Assembly (NCBI GenBank): GCA_024703855.1 | Contig: CP087965.1 | Span: 3,402,001 to 3,466,000, forward strand | Length of the DNA: 64,000 bases | Direction of reading: 5' to 3' | Source of the DNA: Polaromonas sp. P2-4 | GTDB taxonomy: Bacteria > Pseudomonadota > Gammaproteobacteria > Burkholderiales > Burkholderiaceae_C | Shown: positions 47,715-56,517 of the stretch, one piece after another | How positions within the stretch are numbered: position 1 is the first letter of the stretch | Layout: each line of letters opens with the position of its first letter | Position numbers and translations under genes: made by a program | The notes under the pieces: model-generated | What the model was told of the DNA's origin: nothing | What the model saw: the letters and a program-made list of their open reading frames with translations, nothing else | Database searches by the model: none

Positions 47715-49651
47715 TTACCCGTACAGGTACTTCGGCAGCCACAGCGTCAAGCCCGGCCAGATGTACATGAACACCATGCATAGCACCACGATCAGCATGT
47801 AAGGCATCATGCCCGCGAAGATCTGGTTGATGGTGACGTGCGACGGGGACACCCCTTTCAGGTAGAAGGCCGACATGGCCACCGGCGGCGACAGGAAGGC
47901 CGCCTGCAGGTTGACGAACACCAGCACGCCCCACAGGATGGGGTCGATCTGGAAATGCGCCAGCAGCGGCAGGAAGATGGGCACAAAAATCACGATGATC
48001 TCGGTCCACTCCAGCGGCCAGCCCAGGACAAAAATAATGGCCTGCGACAGCAGCAAAAATTGCAGTGGCGACAGGTCCATGGACAGCACCCACTGTTCAA
48101 CGACGCGCTGGCCGCCGAGCAGGGCAAACACCGCTGAGAAAAGGGCCGAGCCGACAAACAGCCAGCACACCATGGAGGTGGTCTTGGCGGTCAGGAACAC
48201 GGCCTCCTTGATGCGCTGAAAGTTGAGTGTGCGCGCCTGCCAGGCCATCAGGAAAGCGCCCGCCGCACCGACCGCCGCTGATTCGGTCGCCGTGGTGATG
48301 CCAAACAGGATGACGGCCAGCACCATGAAGGTCAGCAGCGCCAGCGGCATGACCGAAGACACCAGCATCCTGAGGATTTCGAAATGTTCGGCATCAAACC
48401 GCCAGTAATATCCGGCCAGCAGCAGCAGCGTCAGGGCGCAAGCTATCCAGAACCCCGTATAAAACGCCTGAGGCACGGCTGCCGTCTGCGGCCCCGGCGC
48501 TGAGGGGTCGCCCAACTGCTGCATCGCCGGCTCGGCTGCGCCTTTGCCCTCCGAGGGCGGCTCCTGCACGTCGCCGGAACCCGGAGGCGCTTGCAGGCCA
48601 TCCTCGCTGGGCGGCTCGCTGAGGCCGCCTTCGGCAGGAGGCTCCTGCAAACCGCCGGCGTTCGGCGCTTCCTGCACGCTGTTGTTGGCTGGGGCGGCGG
48701 CACTGGCTGGGGCTTGCTGCGTCACCTGGGGCGCGTTATTGGCATTGTTGTCTTCCTGTGAATGAATCACCACATACCACCAGACGGCGCCCAGCGTGAC
48801 GGCCGCCAGCGCCATGGGCACCAGCGACATGACCAGGCTGCGTACCAGCAGACCCCAGGTGATGCGCATGTCTTCAGCGCTGCCGCAGCAGCTTTGCCGG
48901 GCGCGGCCACCGCAGTGGCCAGTGCCGGCAGCATCCGGTGCGAATAAGCGCTTGACAGGTGAGCCAGCCAGGGCGGCACCGGCACCTTTGCTGTTCGGGC
49001 GCAAGCCTGGGGGCAATCTTCGGATTGAGCAACACCCAGCCAATGATGTAAACCAGATAAAGCAGCGCCAGAAAGAAGCCCGGGAACATGGCCGCGGCGT
49101 ACAGCTTGACGACCGACTGGCCGGCGACCGCGGCGTACACGATGATCATCACCGAGGGTGGAATCAGGATGCCGAGCGTGCCCCCCGCCGTAATCACGCC
49201 GGCCGCCAGCCGCGTGTCGTAACCGGCATTGAGCATGGGGCGCATCGCAATCACGCCCATCAACACCACCACCGCACCGACCAGGCCGCTGGCAATCCCC
49301 CAGAAAGTGCAGATGATCAGCGTGGTCACCGCCAGCGAGCCAGGCACGCTGCGAAACGCCAGCTGGACGCTGTGGAACATCTTGTCCACCAGTGCGCCGC
49401 GTTCCATCACATAGCCCATCAGCACAAAAAGCGGGATCGATAACAGCGTTTCGTTGGTCATGGCGCCGAAGGCTGCGCTGCACCATCAGGTCGAAAATCC
49501 GGTTGTCCAGCCAATGTGCGGAGGGATCGTAAAACGCCACATAGCCGAACAGCATGCCCAGCCCCATCAGGGTAAAGGCGGTCGGGAAACCCATCATGAT
49601 GACCACCACGATGAGGCACAACATGGTCATGCCGAGTGCTGCATTGCTCAT
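47715..49651 (-). CDS. dctM: TRAP transporter large permease (DctM) with a Pro/Glu-rich insert, frameshifted
   Basis: About 645 residues, longer than the usual ~430-residue DctM. The first part has MGFPTAFTLMGLGMLFGYVAF, LLSIPLFVLMGYVMERGAL and GVITAGGTLGILIPPSVMIIVYA (the conserved TRAP motif). The last part has ILFGITTATESAAVGAAGAFLMA and LGWPLEWTEIIVIFVPIFLPLL. Between them lies a hydrophilic insert with EPPAEGGLSEPPSEDGL-like repeats (about 48480-48760). Frame breaks occur near 49465, 49000 and 48890. It is one transport unit with dctQ and dctP for an organic acid. Confidence 0.87.
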
Positions 49652-49654
49652 GAT

Positions 49655-50281
49655 TTATCCCCTCATCCCTTTGGACTTTTCAATGGCCAGCTGCCGCGCC
49701 TCTTCATCGACGAACTCGCTGCTGGCGAGTTGCTGTGCCACCACGTCGGATTCCTGGGCATCTTTCAGGCGCGGCGTCCAGACGCCGGTACGAATACATA
49801 CGAGGCAGCGGAGCATCTCTGCAATGCCCTGCATCAACACGATGGCGCCTGCCACCGGAATGACGAATTTGAAGGGGTAGAGCGGAATCGGATCGGCGTT
49901 GAATGTCTGTTCATTCATCGCCAGCGAATCCTGAAAATAAGTCCAGCCGGCCCAGGTGAGTGCCGCAATGCCGGGAATGAAAAAAACCAGGTACAGCACA
50001 AAGTCCAGCGTCGCTTGCGTGCGCGGCTTCATGCTGCCGTAAAAGAAGTCGCCGCGCACATGCCCGTCATGCGCCAGGGTGTAGGCGCCGCCGAGCATGA
50101 ACAGCGTTCCGTACAACATGTTGTTGGCGTCATAAATCCAGGCCGTCGGTGCGTTGAGCGCGTAGCGTTTGAAGACCTCGGCGCAAACCAGAAGCATCAG
50201 CGCCACGATGAGCCAGGCCCCTGCCTTGCCCACCCAGGTGCTGATGTGGTCAGCCGTGTGAAGAAGTTGTTGAACGCGCAT
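49655..50281 (-). CDS. dctQ: TRAP transporter small permease (DctQ)
   Basis: Intact 208-residue membrane protein with four hydrophobic segments, beginning WLIVALMLLVCAEVFKRYALNAPTAWIYDANNMLYG. The GGAYTLAHDGHVRGDFFY motif is diagnostic of DctQ. The C-terminus has an unusual charged tail (residues about 170-208). Its stop is 3 bp from the dctM start. Confidence 0.92.
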   Translation of the reverse strand: MRVQQLLHTADHISTWVGKAGAWLIVALMLLVCAEVFKRYALNAPTAWIYDANNMLYGTLFMLGGAYTLAHDGHVRGDFFYGSMKPRTQATLDFVLYLVFFIPGIAALTWAGWTYFQDSLAMNEQTFNADPIPLYPFKFVIPVAGAIVLMQGIAEMLRCLVCIRTGVWTPRLKDAQESDVVAQQLASSEFVDEEARQLAIEKSKGMRG

Positions 50282-50313
50282 GAAAATATCCGTTGGCCCA
50301 TTGCGGGGCTAAA

Positions 50314-50350
50314 CAAAAAAACCAGCCACCCAGAACGACCGGATGGCTGG
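50314..50350 (-). terminator. Terminator/attenuator between dctP and dctQM
   Basis: On the minus strand CCAGCCATCC pairs with GGGTGGCTGG (one G-U pair) and is followed by seven Ts. It sits 32 bp after the dctP stop, before dctQ. It would let the receptor be made in excess over the permease. Confidence 0.8.
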
Positions 50351-50381
50351 CGAACTCAAAAAACACAAAGAAAAAACGGGG

Positions 50382-51490
50382 TCAGGCTTTTTTCTTGGCG
50401 AAGTAGTGGTTGTAGGCCATCTTGAAATCGACCGAGTAGTCGTTGTGCCACTGGCCGGCACGCTGGGCAAACACCTTTTGCGAATCGATCACCTTCTTGA
50501 ACAGCGCGTTCTCGCCGCTCTTGGCGGCGACGATCTTGTCCCAGGCAGCGAGCTGCGCGCGCAGGACCGCATCGGGCGTCTTGTAGAACTTGACGCCGGC
50601 CTTCTTCAGCTCGATGTAGTCCTGCGAATTGCGCTCGATCGCCTTCCAGCTCATGTCGGCGCTGGCGGCCTGCACCGCGTAGTCGATGATGGCCTTGAGT
50701 TCGGCCGACAGCGCGTTGTACTTGCCCTTGTTGAACAGGACCTCGAACTGCTCGGCGCTCTGGTGGAAGCTTTGCAGCATGCAGTTCTTGGCCACGTCCT
50801 GGAAGCCGAGCGCGCGGTCGCTCGACGCGTTGTTGAACTCCGCCGCGTCGATCAGTCCTCGGTCCAGCGCCGGCACGATCTCGCCCGCGGACAGCGGGTT
50901 CACCGCGGCGCCGAGCCCGGTGAAGATGTCCACCGACAGGCCGACGGTGCGGAACTTCAGGCCCTTTATGTCATCGACCTTGGCCACCGGTTTCTTGAAC
51001 CAGCCGAGCGGCTGCGTCGGCATCGGGCCGTACAGGTAGGACACGACGTCCATGTTGATCGACTTGTAGATTTCTTCGAGCAGCGCCTTGCCGCCGCCAT
51101 AGTTGTGCCAGGCGAGCACCATGTTCGCATCCATGCCGAAGCTCGGTCCCGAGCCCCACAGCGCGAGCGCCGTGTTTTTGCCGTAGTGGTAAGCCACCAC
51201 GCCGTGACCACCGTCCAGCGTGCCCTTGTTGACGGCTTCCAGCAGCTGGAATGCCGGCACGACCGCACCGGCAGGCAGCACTTCAATCTTCAGACGGCCG
51301 CCGGCCATGTCGTTGACTTTCTTGGCGAAGTCGTTGGCGTACTCGTGGAAGATGTCTTTGGTCGGCCAGGTGCTCTGAAAGCGCAGCGAAGTCGTCTGCG
51401 CCATCGCAATCATGGGGGCCGACATTGCGCCGGCCGCAACCGCAGCGCCTTTCAGCAGGCCGCGTCTGCGGGGCTTTTGGTCTCAGTCAT
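50382..51490 (-). CDS. dctP: TRAP transporter substrate-binding protein (DctP) with Tat signal
   Basis: 369 residues after repair. Restoring one C in the CCC near 51468 gives MTETKSPRRRGLLKGAAVAAGAMSAPM, a twin-arginine signal peptide (RRRGLLKG). The raw frame starts only at 51425 and would lose the export signal. The body has TTSLRFQSTWPTKDIFHEYANDFAKKVNDMAGGRL, GLKFRTVGL (the carboxylate-binding arginine region) and ALDRGLIDAAEFNNASSD. It is the first gene of the dctPQM unit. The ligand is likely an organic acid. Confidence 0.92.
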
Positions 51491-51660
51491 GCTTTGTCTC
51501 CTGGGTGGAAAATGATTGGAATAGTCATCATTACCCCGGAATTCAAGCGGTGACAGAGGGTTTTTACGGGGTAGCCGCGGCGATCAAGCCGACGCTGCCC
51601 CTGATTGGGGCAGAGAGTCGTTCTACAGTCCGGTCGGTCCAGTTCCGGTTCAAGCGGTAC

Positions 51661-52588
51661 TTACCTGACTTTCAAGCCCTTGAGCGCTGGGTCACTCGGC
51701 GGATAACGCAGGTCAAGTTGCTGCAGCGTGCTGCGCACCACCGTGGCAATCATCAGGTTGCGGTGTGTTTTGGAGTCGGCCGGCACCACCGTCCACGGTG
51801 CCCACGGTGTGCTGGTGGCGTTCAGCAGGTTTTCATAAGCTGCTTGGTACTGTTTCCATTGCTTGCGCGCGTCCAGGTCGCCCAGGCTGAACTTCCAGTG
51901 TTTGGTCGGGTCGTCAATTCGTTCCTGCAAGCGCTGGCCCTGCTCTTCGAAGCTGATGTGCAGCATGAACTTGAGAACCACCGTGCCGGTCTCGCTGAGC
52001 ATGCGTTCAAAGTCATTGATGTGCTGCAAGCGCTGCGCCGTTTGTGCCGGCGTGATCCAGCCATTGACGGGCGGCACCAGCACGTCTTCGTAATGGCTGC
52101 GGTTGAAAATCATTATTTCGCCTGCGCCTGGCATTTGCTGGTGAATGCGCCAGAGGTAGTCATGGGCACGCTCGTTCTCGGTGGGCGCTTTCCAGCCCAC
52201 AGTGTGCACACCCAGCGGGCTCATGCGGCTGAACACGCCGCGCAGGGTGCCGTCTTTGCCCGAGGTGTCGGTGCCCTGCAGGATCACCAGCAGCTTGTAG
52301 CGCTTGTCCGCGTAAAACAGGTCTTGCAGGGCATCGAGCTCGGTTGCCAAGGCTTCCACTTCGGCTTTGTCGCGCAGTTTGTCGCCGCTTGAAAAGGCTT
52401 GGCCGCGGGGTCGAAATCAGCCAGTGTGCAGCCCTTGCTTTTATTTTTGTCCTTTGCTTCGGCGGGCTGCATAAGGGGCGGTTGCCACAGCGCCAGCTTC
52501 TTTTCAGAGATTTGACGGCTGCTTTGCTGGGCGCGGCTTCGGGTGGCGCAGCGGCGTCAACGCGGGCAGGGGGAATCGCAGAGGGCAT
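51661..52588 (-). CDS. ppk2: Polyphosphate kinase 2 family protein
   Basis: About 309 residues. Walker A is QGTDTSGKDGTLRGVFSRM. Walker B and lid segments are EIMIFNRSHYEDVLVPPVNG and FMLHISFEEQGQRLQERIDDPTKHWKFSLGDL, which is the single-domain PPK2 pattern (polyphosphate-driven nucleotide phosphorylation). Two frame breaks (about 52395 and 52490) separate the N-terminal tail (MPSAIPPARVDAAAPPEAAP) from the kinase core. The Shine-Dalgarno is weak; the ATG at 52588 fits best. Confidence 0.88.
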
Positions 52589-52682
52589 CACGGTCTTTCG
52601 GTAAAGGTGTGCAATCAGGCTGATTCTGCATCAGGGCGACGGATGCGGGAAAAGGACAATTTCCACGCCTCAAACGGGATGT

Positions 52683-53123
52683 TCATGCAAAGAATCGCCG
52701 TGCAGCCCACATACCCAGGGCGAGAGCAGCTATAAAAACAATAGCATCTTGTCCGCCCGTGAGCACCGACGCAACGGCCGGACCGGGGCAGTAACCGGCA
52801 AGGCCCCAGCCAACGCCGAACAGCACCGCGCCCAGCACCAGCCGGGCGTCAATATCGCGGCGCGTTGGCAACTGAAATGAATCGGCCAGCCAGGGCTTGG
52901 CGCCTGCCCGCGGCGTGACGGCAAACGCCAGCAGGGTGATGCACAGCGCGCCACCCATCACAAACGCCAGGCTGGGGTCCCACACGCCAAAGCGCGCCGG
53001 GTCGGCCATGCCGGCAACATTCAGAAAGCCGATCACTTTGGCTGGCTGCGTCATGCCCGACACCACCAGTCCGGCCGCGAACAGGGCACCGGCCAGCAGT
53101 GCGGCCAGGTATTTCACTATCAT
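52683..53123 (-). CDS. DUF6691/YeeE-YedE type membrane protein (PmpB-like)
   Basis: Intact 146-residue protein with four to five membrane segments. GALFAAGLVVSGMTQPAKVIGFLNVAG and GVGWGLAGYCPGPAVASVLTGG carry the Gly-x-Cys pattern of the sulfur-transport family. With its neighbour it makes the two halves of a YeeE/YedE (SUL1) channel for thiosulfate or sulfane sulfur. The last residues (DAIVFIAALALG) are encoded by a copy of the dispersed repeat. It starts 16 bp after the upstream half. Confidence 0.85.
   Translation of the reverse strand: MIVKYLAALLAGALFAAGLVVSGMTQPAKVIGFLNVAGMADPARFGVWDPSLAFVMGGALCITLLAFAVTPRAGAKPWLADSFQLPTRRDIDARLVLGAVLFGVGWGLAGYCPGPAVASVLTGGQDAIVFIAALALGMWAARRFFA
52716..52760. 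repeat. Dispersed GCTAT repeat inside the PmpB-like gene
   Basis: CAGGGCGAGAGCAGCTATAA then AAACAATAGCATCTTGTCCG is a full two-armed copy of the element (arms GAGAGCAGCTAT and ATAGCATCTTG). It lies within the last ~26 codons of the gene and codes for GGQDAIVFIAALALG. Confidence 0.6.
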
Positions 53124-53139
53124 TCTGGAACCCGGTTTT

Positions 53140-53552
53140 TCAAGCACGGTAAAGGTTCGCCATAAAAACGGTGATGGCGCCGCTGCCCATGAACACCAGC
53201 GTCGCCACCAGCGAGCGGACAGACCGGCGCCCGAGCCCGCACACACCGTGTCCGCTGGTGCAGCCCGATCCCAGGACCGTGCCAAAGCCCACCAGCAAAC
53301 CGGCGACGGTCAACAGAACCGAAGGGCGCATGGCAGCCAGCGGCGGCTGTAGCCAGTGCGCGGTCGCGGCGCCGCCCAGCACCAGTCCGATAAGAAAGGC
53401 CCAGCGCCAGCCGCTGTCCCCTTTTGACGGAACCAACGCGCCTGCGACTATGCCGCTGATGCCGGCAACGCGGCCGAGTGAGGCCAGCAGCAGCCAGCTG
53501 GCCAGGCCAATCAAGATGCCGCCGAGAGCGGATTGAAGAAAGGGATGCATGG
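53140..53552 (-). CDS. YeeE/YedE family protein (PmpA-like)
   Basis: Intact 137-residue membrane protein. It shows ALGGILIGLASWLLLASLGRVAGISGI and GFGTVLGSGCTSGHGVCGLGRRSVRS, the Cys-bearing motif of YeeE/YedE sulfur transporters. It is divergent from the CstR-like repressor gene, and the operator at 53592-53609 lies between them. The likely role is uptake of thiosulfate or sulfane sulfur. Confidence 0.88.
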
Positions 53553-53591
53553 AAAAGGGGCGAAAGAATGGGCCAAAATGCCAAGCCGCAG

Positions 53592-53609
53592 TATACTCTA
53601 GGGGGTATA
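53592..53609. promoter_or_regulatory. CsoR/CstR-type operator
   Basis: TATACTCTAGGGGGTATA is an 18-bp near-palindrome of the form ATAC-N-C-N-GGGTAT recognised by CsoR-family repressors. It lies in the 87-bp gap between the pmpA-like gene and the repressor gene, so it could control both. Confidence 0.75.
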
Positions 53610-53639
53610 TTTCTACAGGGGCTTGCAGCCCTACACACC

Positions 53640-53884
53640 ATGTCTCGACTTGCAGATCCGGATAAGAAAAAGCCCTGTGCGCACGCCTTGCGCGCATCGA
53701 AGGGCAGTTGCGCGGCGTCCAGCGCCTGATTGACGGCAACGCCGAGTGCGAGAAGATAGCCCAGCAACTGGCGGCTTCACGCAAGGCACTGGACAAATCA
53801 TTTTTCACCATGGTGGGCTGCATGATCGAGCAGGGCGATCTGTCGGGCGACCATGTCGCCGACATGCTGGCGAAATTTGCCTGA
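53640..53884 (+). CDS. CsoR-family repressor, CstR-like (persulfide sensor)
   Basis: 81 residues after restoring one G near 53670, giving ARLARIEGQLRGVQRLIDGNAECEKIAQQLAA. It has Cys37 and Cys61 but Thr57 where copper-sensing CsoR has the His ligand, which is the CstR rather than the copper pattern. The neighbours (YeeE/YedE transporters, persulfide dioxygenase-rhodanese) fit sulfane-sulfur sensing by a Cys-Cys pair. The operator lies just upstream. The metal-free mechanism is inference from residues and context. Confidence 0.82.
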
Positions 53885-53953
53885 AACGGGTCGGCAGGCC
53901 ATTGCGCCCATCCCCTTCATCCCCCTTCGTCCCATTTAACCGGAGGACACGTC

Positions 53954-55065
53954 ATGACACCCATCCAGCTGTTTGATCCTGCATCGAGCACCTACACCTA
54001 TGTGCTGTTCGACGAAACCACCCGCGAGGCGCTGATCATCGATCCTGTGGACGAACAGCTCGAGCGCGATCTGACCGTGCTGCAGCAACACGGCCTCAAG
54101 CTGCTGTGGACGGTGGAAACCCATGCCCATGCCGACCACATCACCAGCGCGGGCCTGCTGGCCGAACACGCCGGGGCCACAACCGTGGCGCCGGCTGGCT
54201 GCGGCATCGCCACCGCGGCCGTGCAATTGAGCGATGGCGATGTGTTGCGGTTTGGCAGCGAACAGATCAAGGCGCTGCACACGCCGGGCCACACCGCTGG
54301 CAGCATGAGCTATCTGTGGCGCAGCCATGTGTTTACCGGCGACACGCTGCTCATCGATGGCTGCGGCCGTACCGATTTCCAGTCTGGCAGTGCCGAGGCC
54401 CTGTACCGTAGCCTGACCCAGGTCTTGTTTGCGCTGCCCGGTGACACCACGGTGTGGCCCGGCCACGATTACCTGGGCCGCAGTCACTCAACCATAGCGG
54501 TCGAGAAAACTGGCAATCGGCGTGTGGCCGGCAAGACACTGGCAGAATTCATCGCCACCATGAATGAACTCCATTTACCCAAACCAAAACGCCTTGATGA
54601 GGCGGTTCCGGCCAACCTAAGCTCGGGCCTGCGCCACGATGCGGACGCAGTGTCGCTGATGCAGGTAAGCCCAGCCGCAGGCTATGCCGGCGATGTGCCT
54701 GTGCAACTGGCTTGCCAGTGGTGGCAAGCGGGTGAGGCGGTGTTGATTGATGTGCGCACCGATGCCGAGCGCGAGTGGGTCGGTTTTATCCCCGGCGCCG
54801 TGCCTTTGGCCTGGAAACAGTGGCCGGGTATGGCGTTGAATGCAGGCTTTGACGAGGGCTTGAAGGCCGCCGTGCCTGCCGGCAAAAGGCCGTGATGTTG
54901 TGTCGCAGCGGCGTTCGCTCCATCGCTGCGGCCAAACGTGCTGCCGAGTTCGGCATAGAGGCCTACAACATCCTTGAAGGCTTTGAAGGTGACCCCGATG
55001 AACACGCACAGCGCGGCAGAAAAGGGGGCTGGCGGTTTTCGGGGCTGCCGTGGCGGCAAGGTTGA
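53954..55065 (+). CDS. Persulfide dioxygenase fused to rhodanese domain
   Basis: 370 residues after repair. The metallo-beta-lactamase part has THAHADHITSAGLLAEHAGA, HTPGHTAGSMSYL, FTGDTLLIDGCGRTDF and VWPGHDY, as in ETHE1/Blh. The C-terminal rhodanese has VLIDVRTDAEREWVGFIPGAV and the active-site loop CRSGVRS. An A4 run near 54886 appears to lack one A, cutting the rhodanese loop off in the raw frame. It oxidises glutathione persulfide to sulfite and may regenerate persulfide. It lies 69 bp after the CstR-like gene. Confidence 0.9.
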
Positions 55066-55186
55066 TTTTCTACAGTATGGCGCGCTACGTTTTGTAGCGA
55101 ATTGGCGGGTGAAATCGGCTTGCCACGATTTGAACGTAATTCAATAGTTCGTATTACGGCTTGCGGAAACGCATTTTTACCCTGAT

Positions 55187-55206
55187 CCCTGTCAGTTCTG
55201 ACAGGG
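55187..55206. promoter_or_regulatory. lux-box-like perfect palindrome upstream of the AHK synthase
   Basis: CCCTGTCAGTTCTGACAGGG is a perfect 9-bp dyad with a 2-bp spacer. It fits the lux-box form NNCTG-N10-CAGNN bound by LuxR-type regulators. Its centre is about 74 bp before the cqsA-like ATG, a usual place for activation. The LuxR-type protein at 58932 is the natural candidate binder. Confidence 0.6.
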
Positions 55207-55270
55207 GGTGGCCTGTATCAATTTGTCTAAGCGCCTTCAATAGTGGTTCCATTAACAACGGAGCCTCGCC

Positions 55271-56517
55271 ATGCAAGTACTTGAACGCCAGCTTTCCGCC
55301 GCCGCCAGGACCACTCGCAACCCTTCTCTTGGACACCAGCTGACCCAGCGCATCGCCAGGGATTTCACCCCTCGATGGGATCAGCAATGGGGTGGCAAAT
55401 TCGTGTTGCATGGCAAACCGCCGGGCCCCAACGCCATCCGGCTGGATGGCAATGACTACCTCGGCGTGACCGGACACCCGCAAATCGTGCAGGCGCAGGT
55501 GGATGCCCTGCGCAAACAGCAGGAGTACGTGGTCCAGTCCGGTGTGTTCCACCTCAACCAACACCCCCCACGCGCTGGAGATGGCGCTGTCTACCTGGGT
55601 AGGCAAGGACGATGGCTTTATCTGCCAGTCAGGCTACGCGGCCAACGTGGGCCTGTTGCAGGCTATTGCGGATGCGCAAACACCGGTTTATCTGGACACA
55701 TTGGCGCATGCTTCTCTGTGGGAAGGGGCTCACGCCGCGCGCCCGCTTTTGCGTTTCGGCACAACGATCCCGCGCACCTGCGCGCATGGTTGCCAAAAAT
55801 GGCCCCGGCATTGTGGTGGTGGATTCGGTTTACAGCACCACCGGTGCGCTCTGCCCGTTGGTGGAGATGGTGGAGGTGGCCGAGCAGGGCGCCTGCATGA
55901 TCCTGGTTGATGAGTCCCATTCGCTGGGCACCCATGGTCCCGAGGGGGCAGGCCTGTGCGCAGAGTTGGGCCTGACGGAGCGGGTGCACTTCATTACCGC
56001 CAGCCTGGCCAAAGCCTTTGCGGGACGTGCTGGCTTCTTTACGGCGCCTGCGCACATGCGGCACTATATTTTTTGCACGAGTTTCCCGAACATCTTCAGC
56101 TCCAGCCTGTTGCCCCATGAAATTGCCGGGCTGGCCGCTACGCTGGACCTTATTCGCCACAGCGACGACGCAAGGGCCCGGCTGCATGCGCACACCAGGC
56201 GTTTGCGTGCCAGTTTGAGTGATCTTGGTTACCCGATCCACCAGGGTAGCCAGCAGATCATTGCGCTGGAGTCGGGGACCGAGCCGGATACGATGGTGTT
56301 GAGAGACCGGCTGGAAGAGCGCAATGTGTTTTCGTCCATGTTCTGCGCGCCGGCCACCAGCAGCAAGCGCGCCATGATGCGGCTGACGCTCAATGCGGGG
56401 CTCATGGACTCAGAACTGGACCATGTGGAGGCGGTGGCCCGCGAAATTGCCCCCCTTGTCAAACCCTGGGACTGGCCGATTGCACGGCGCGCCCGCGCTG
56501 GCCAGGCGGACAGCTAG
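55271..56517 (+). CDS. cqsA: Alpha-hydroxyketone autoinducer synthase (CqsA/LqsA-like), frameshifted
   Basis: PLP-dependent alpha-oxoamine synthase family, about 415 residues. Features that fit the CqsA/LqsA branch are LDGNDYLGVTGHPQIVQAQ, the DSVYSTTGALCPL segment, DESHSLGTHGPEGAG and the PLP lysine in ITASLAKAFAGRAGFF. CqsA condenses an acyl-CoA with an amino-acid-derived donor to give alpha-hydroxyketone signals such as CAI-1 or LAI-1. Frame breaks near 55568 (extra C), 55765 and 55790 leave the catalytic half intact. A response regulator and histidine kinase follow on the opposite strand; the stops of this gene and the regulator overlap in one CTAG. Confidence 0.88.

Noticed and set aside
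50343-51515. 390-codon plus-strand frame opposite dctP
   Set aside because: Dominated by His, Arg, Val and Leu runs typical of antisense shadows. DctP on the minus strand is unambiguous.
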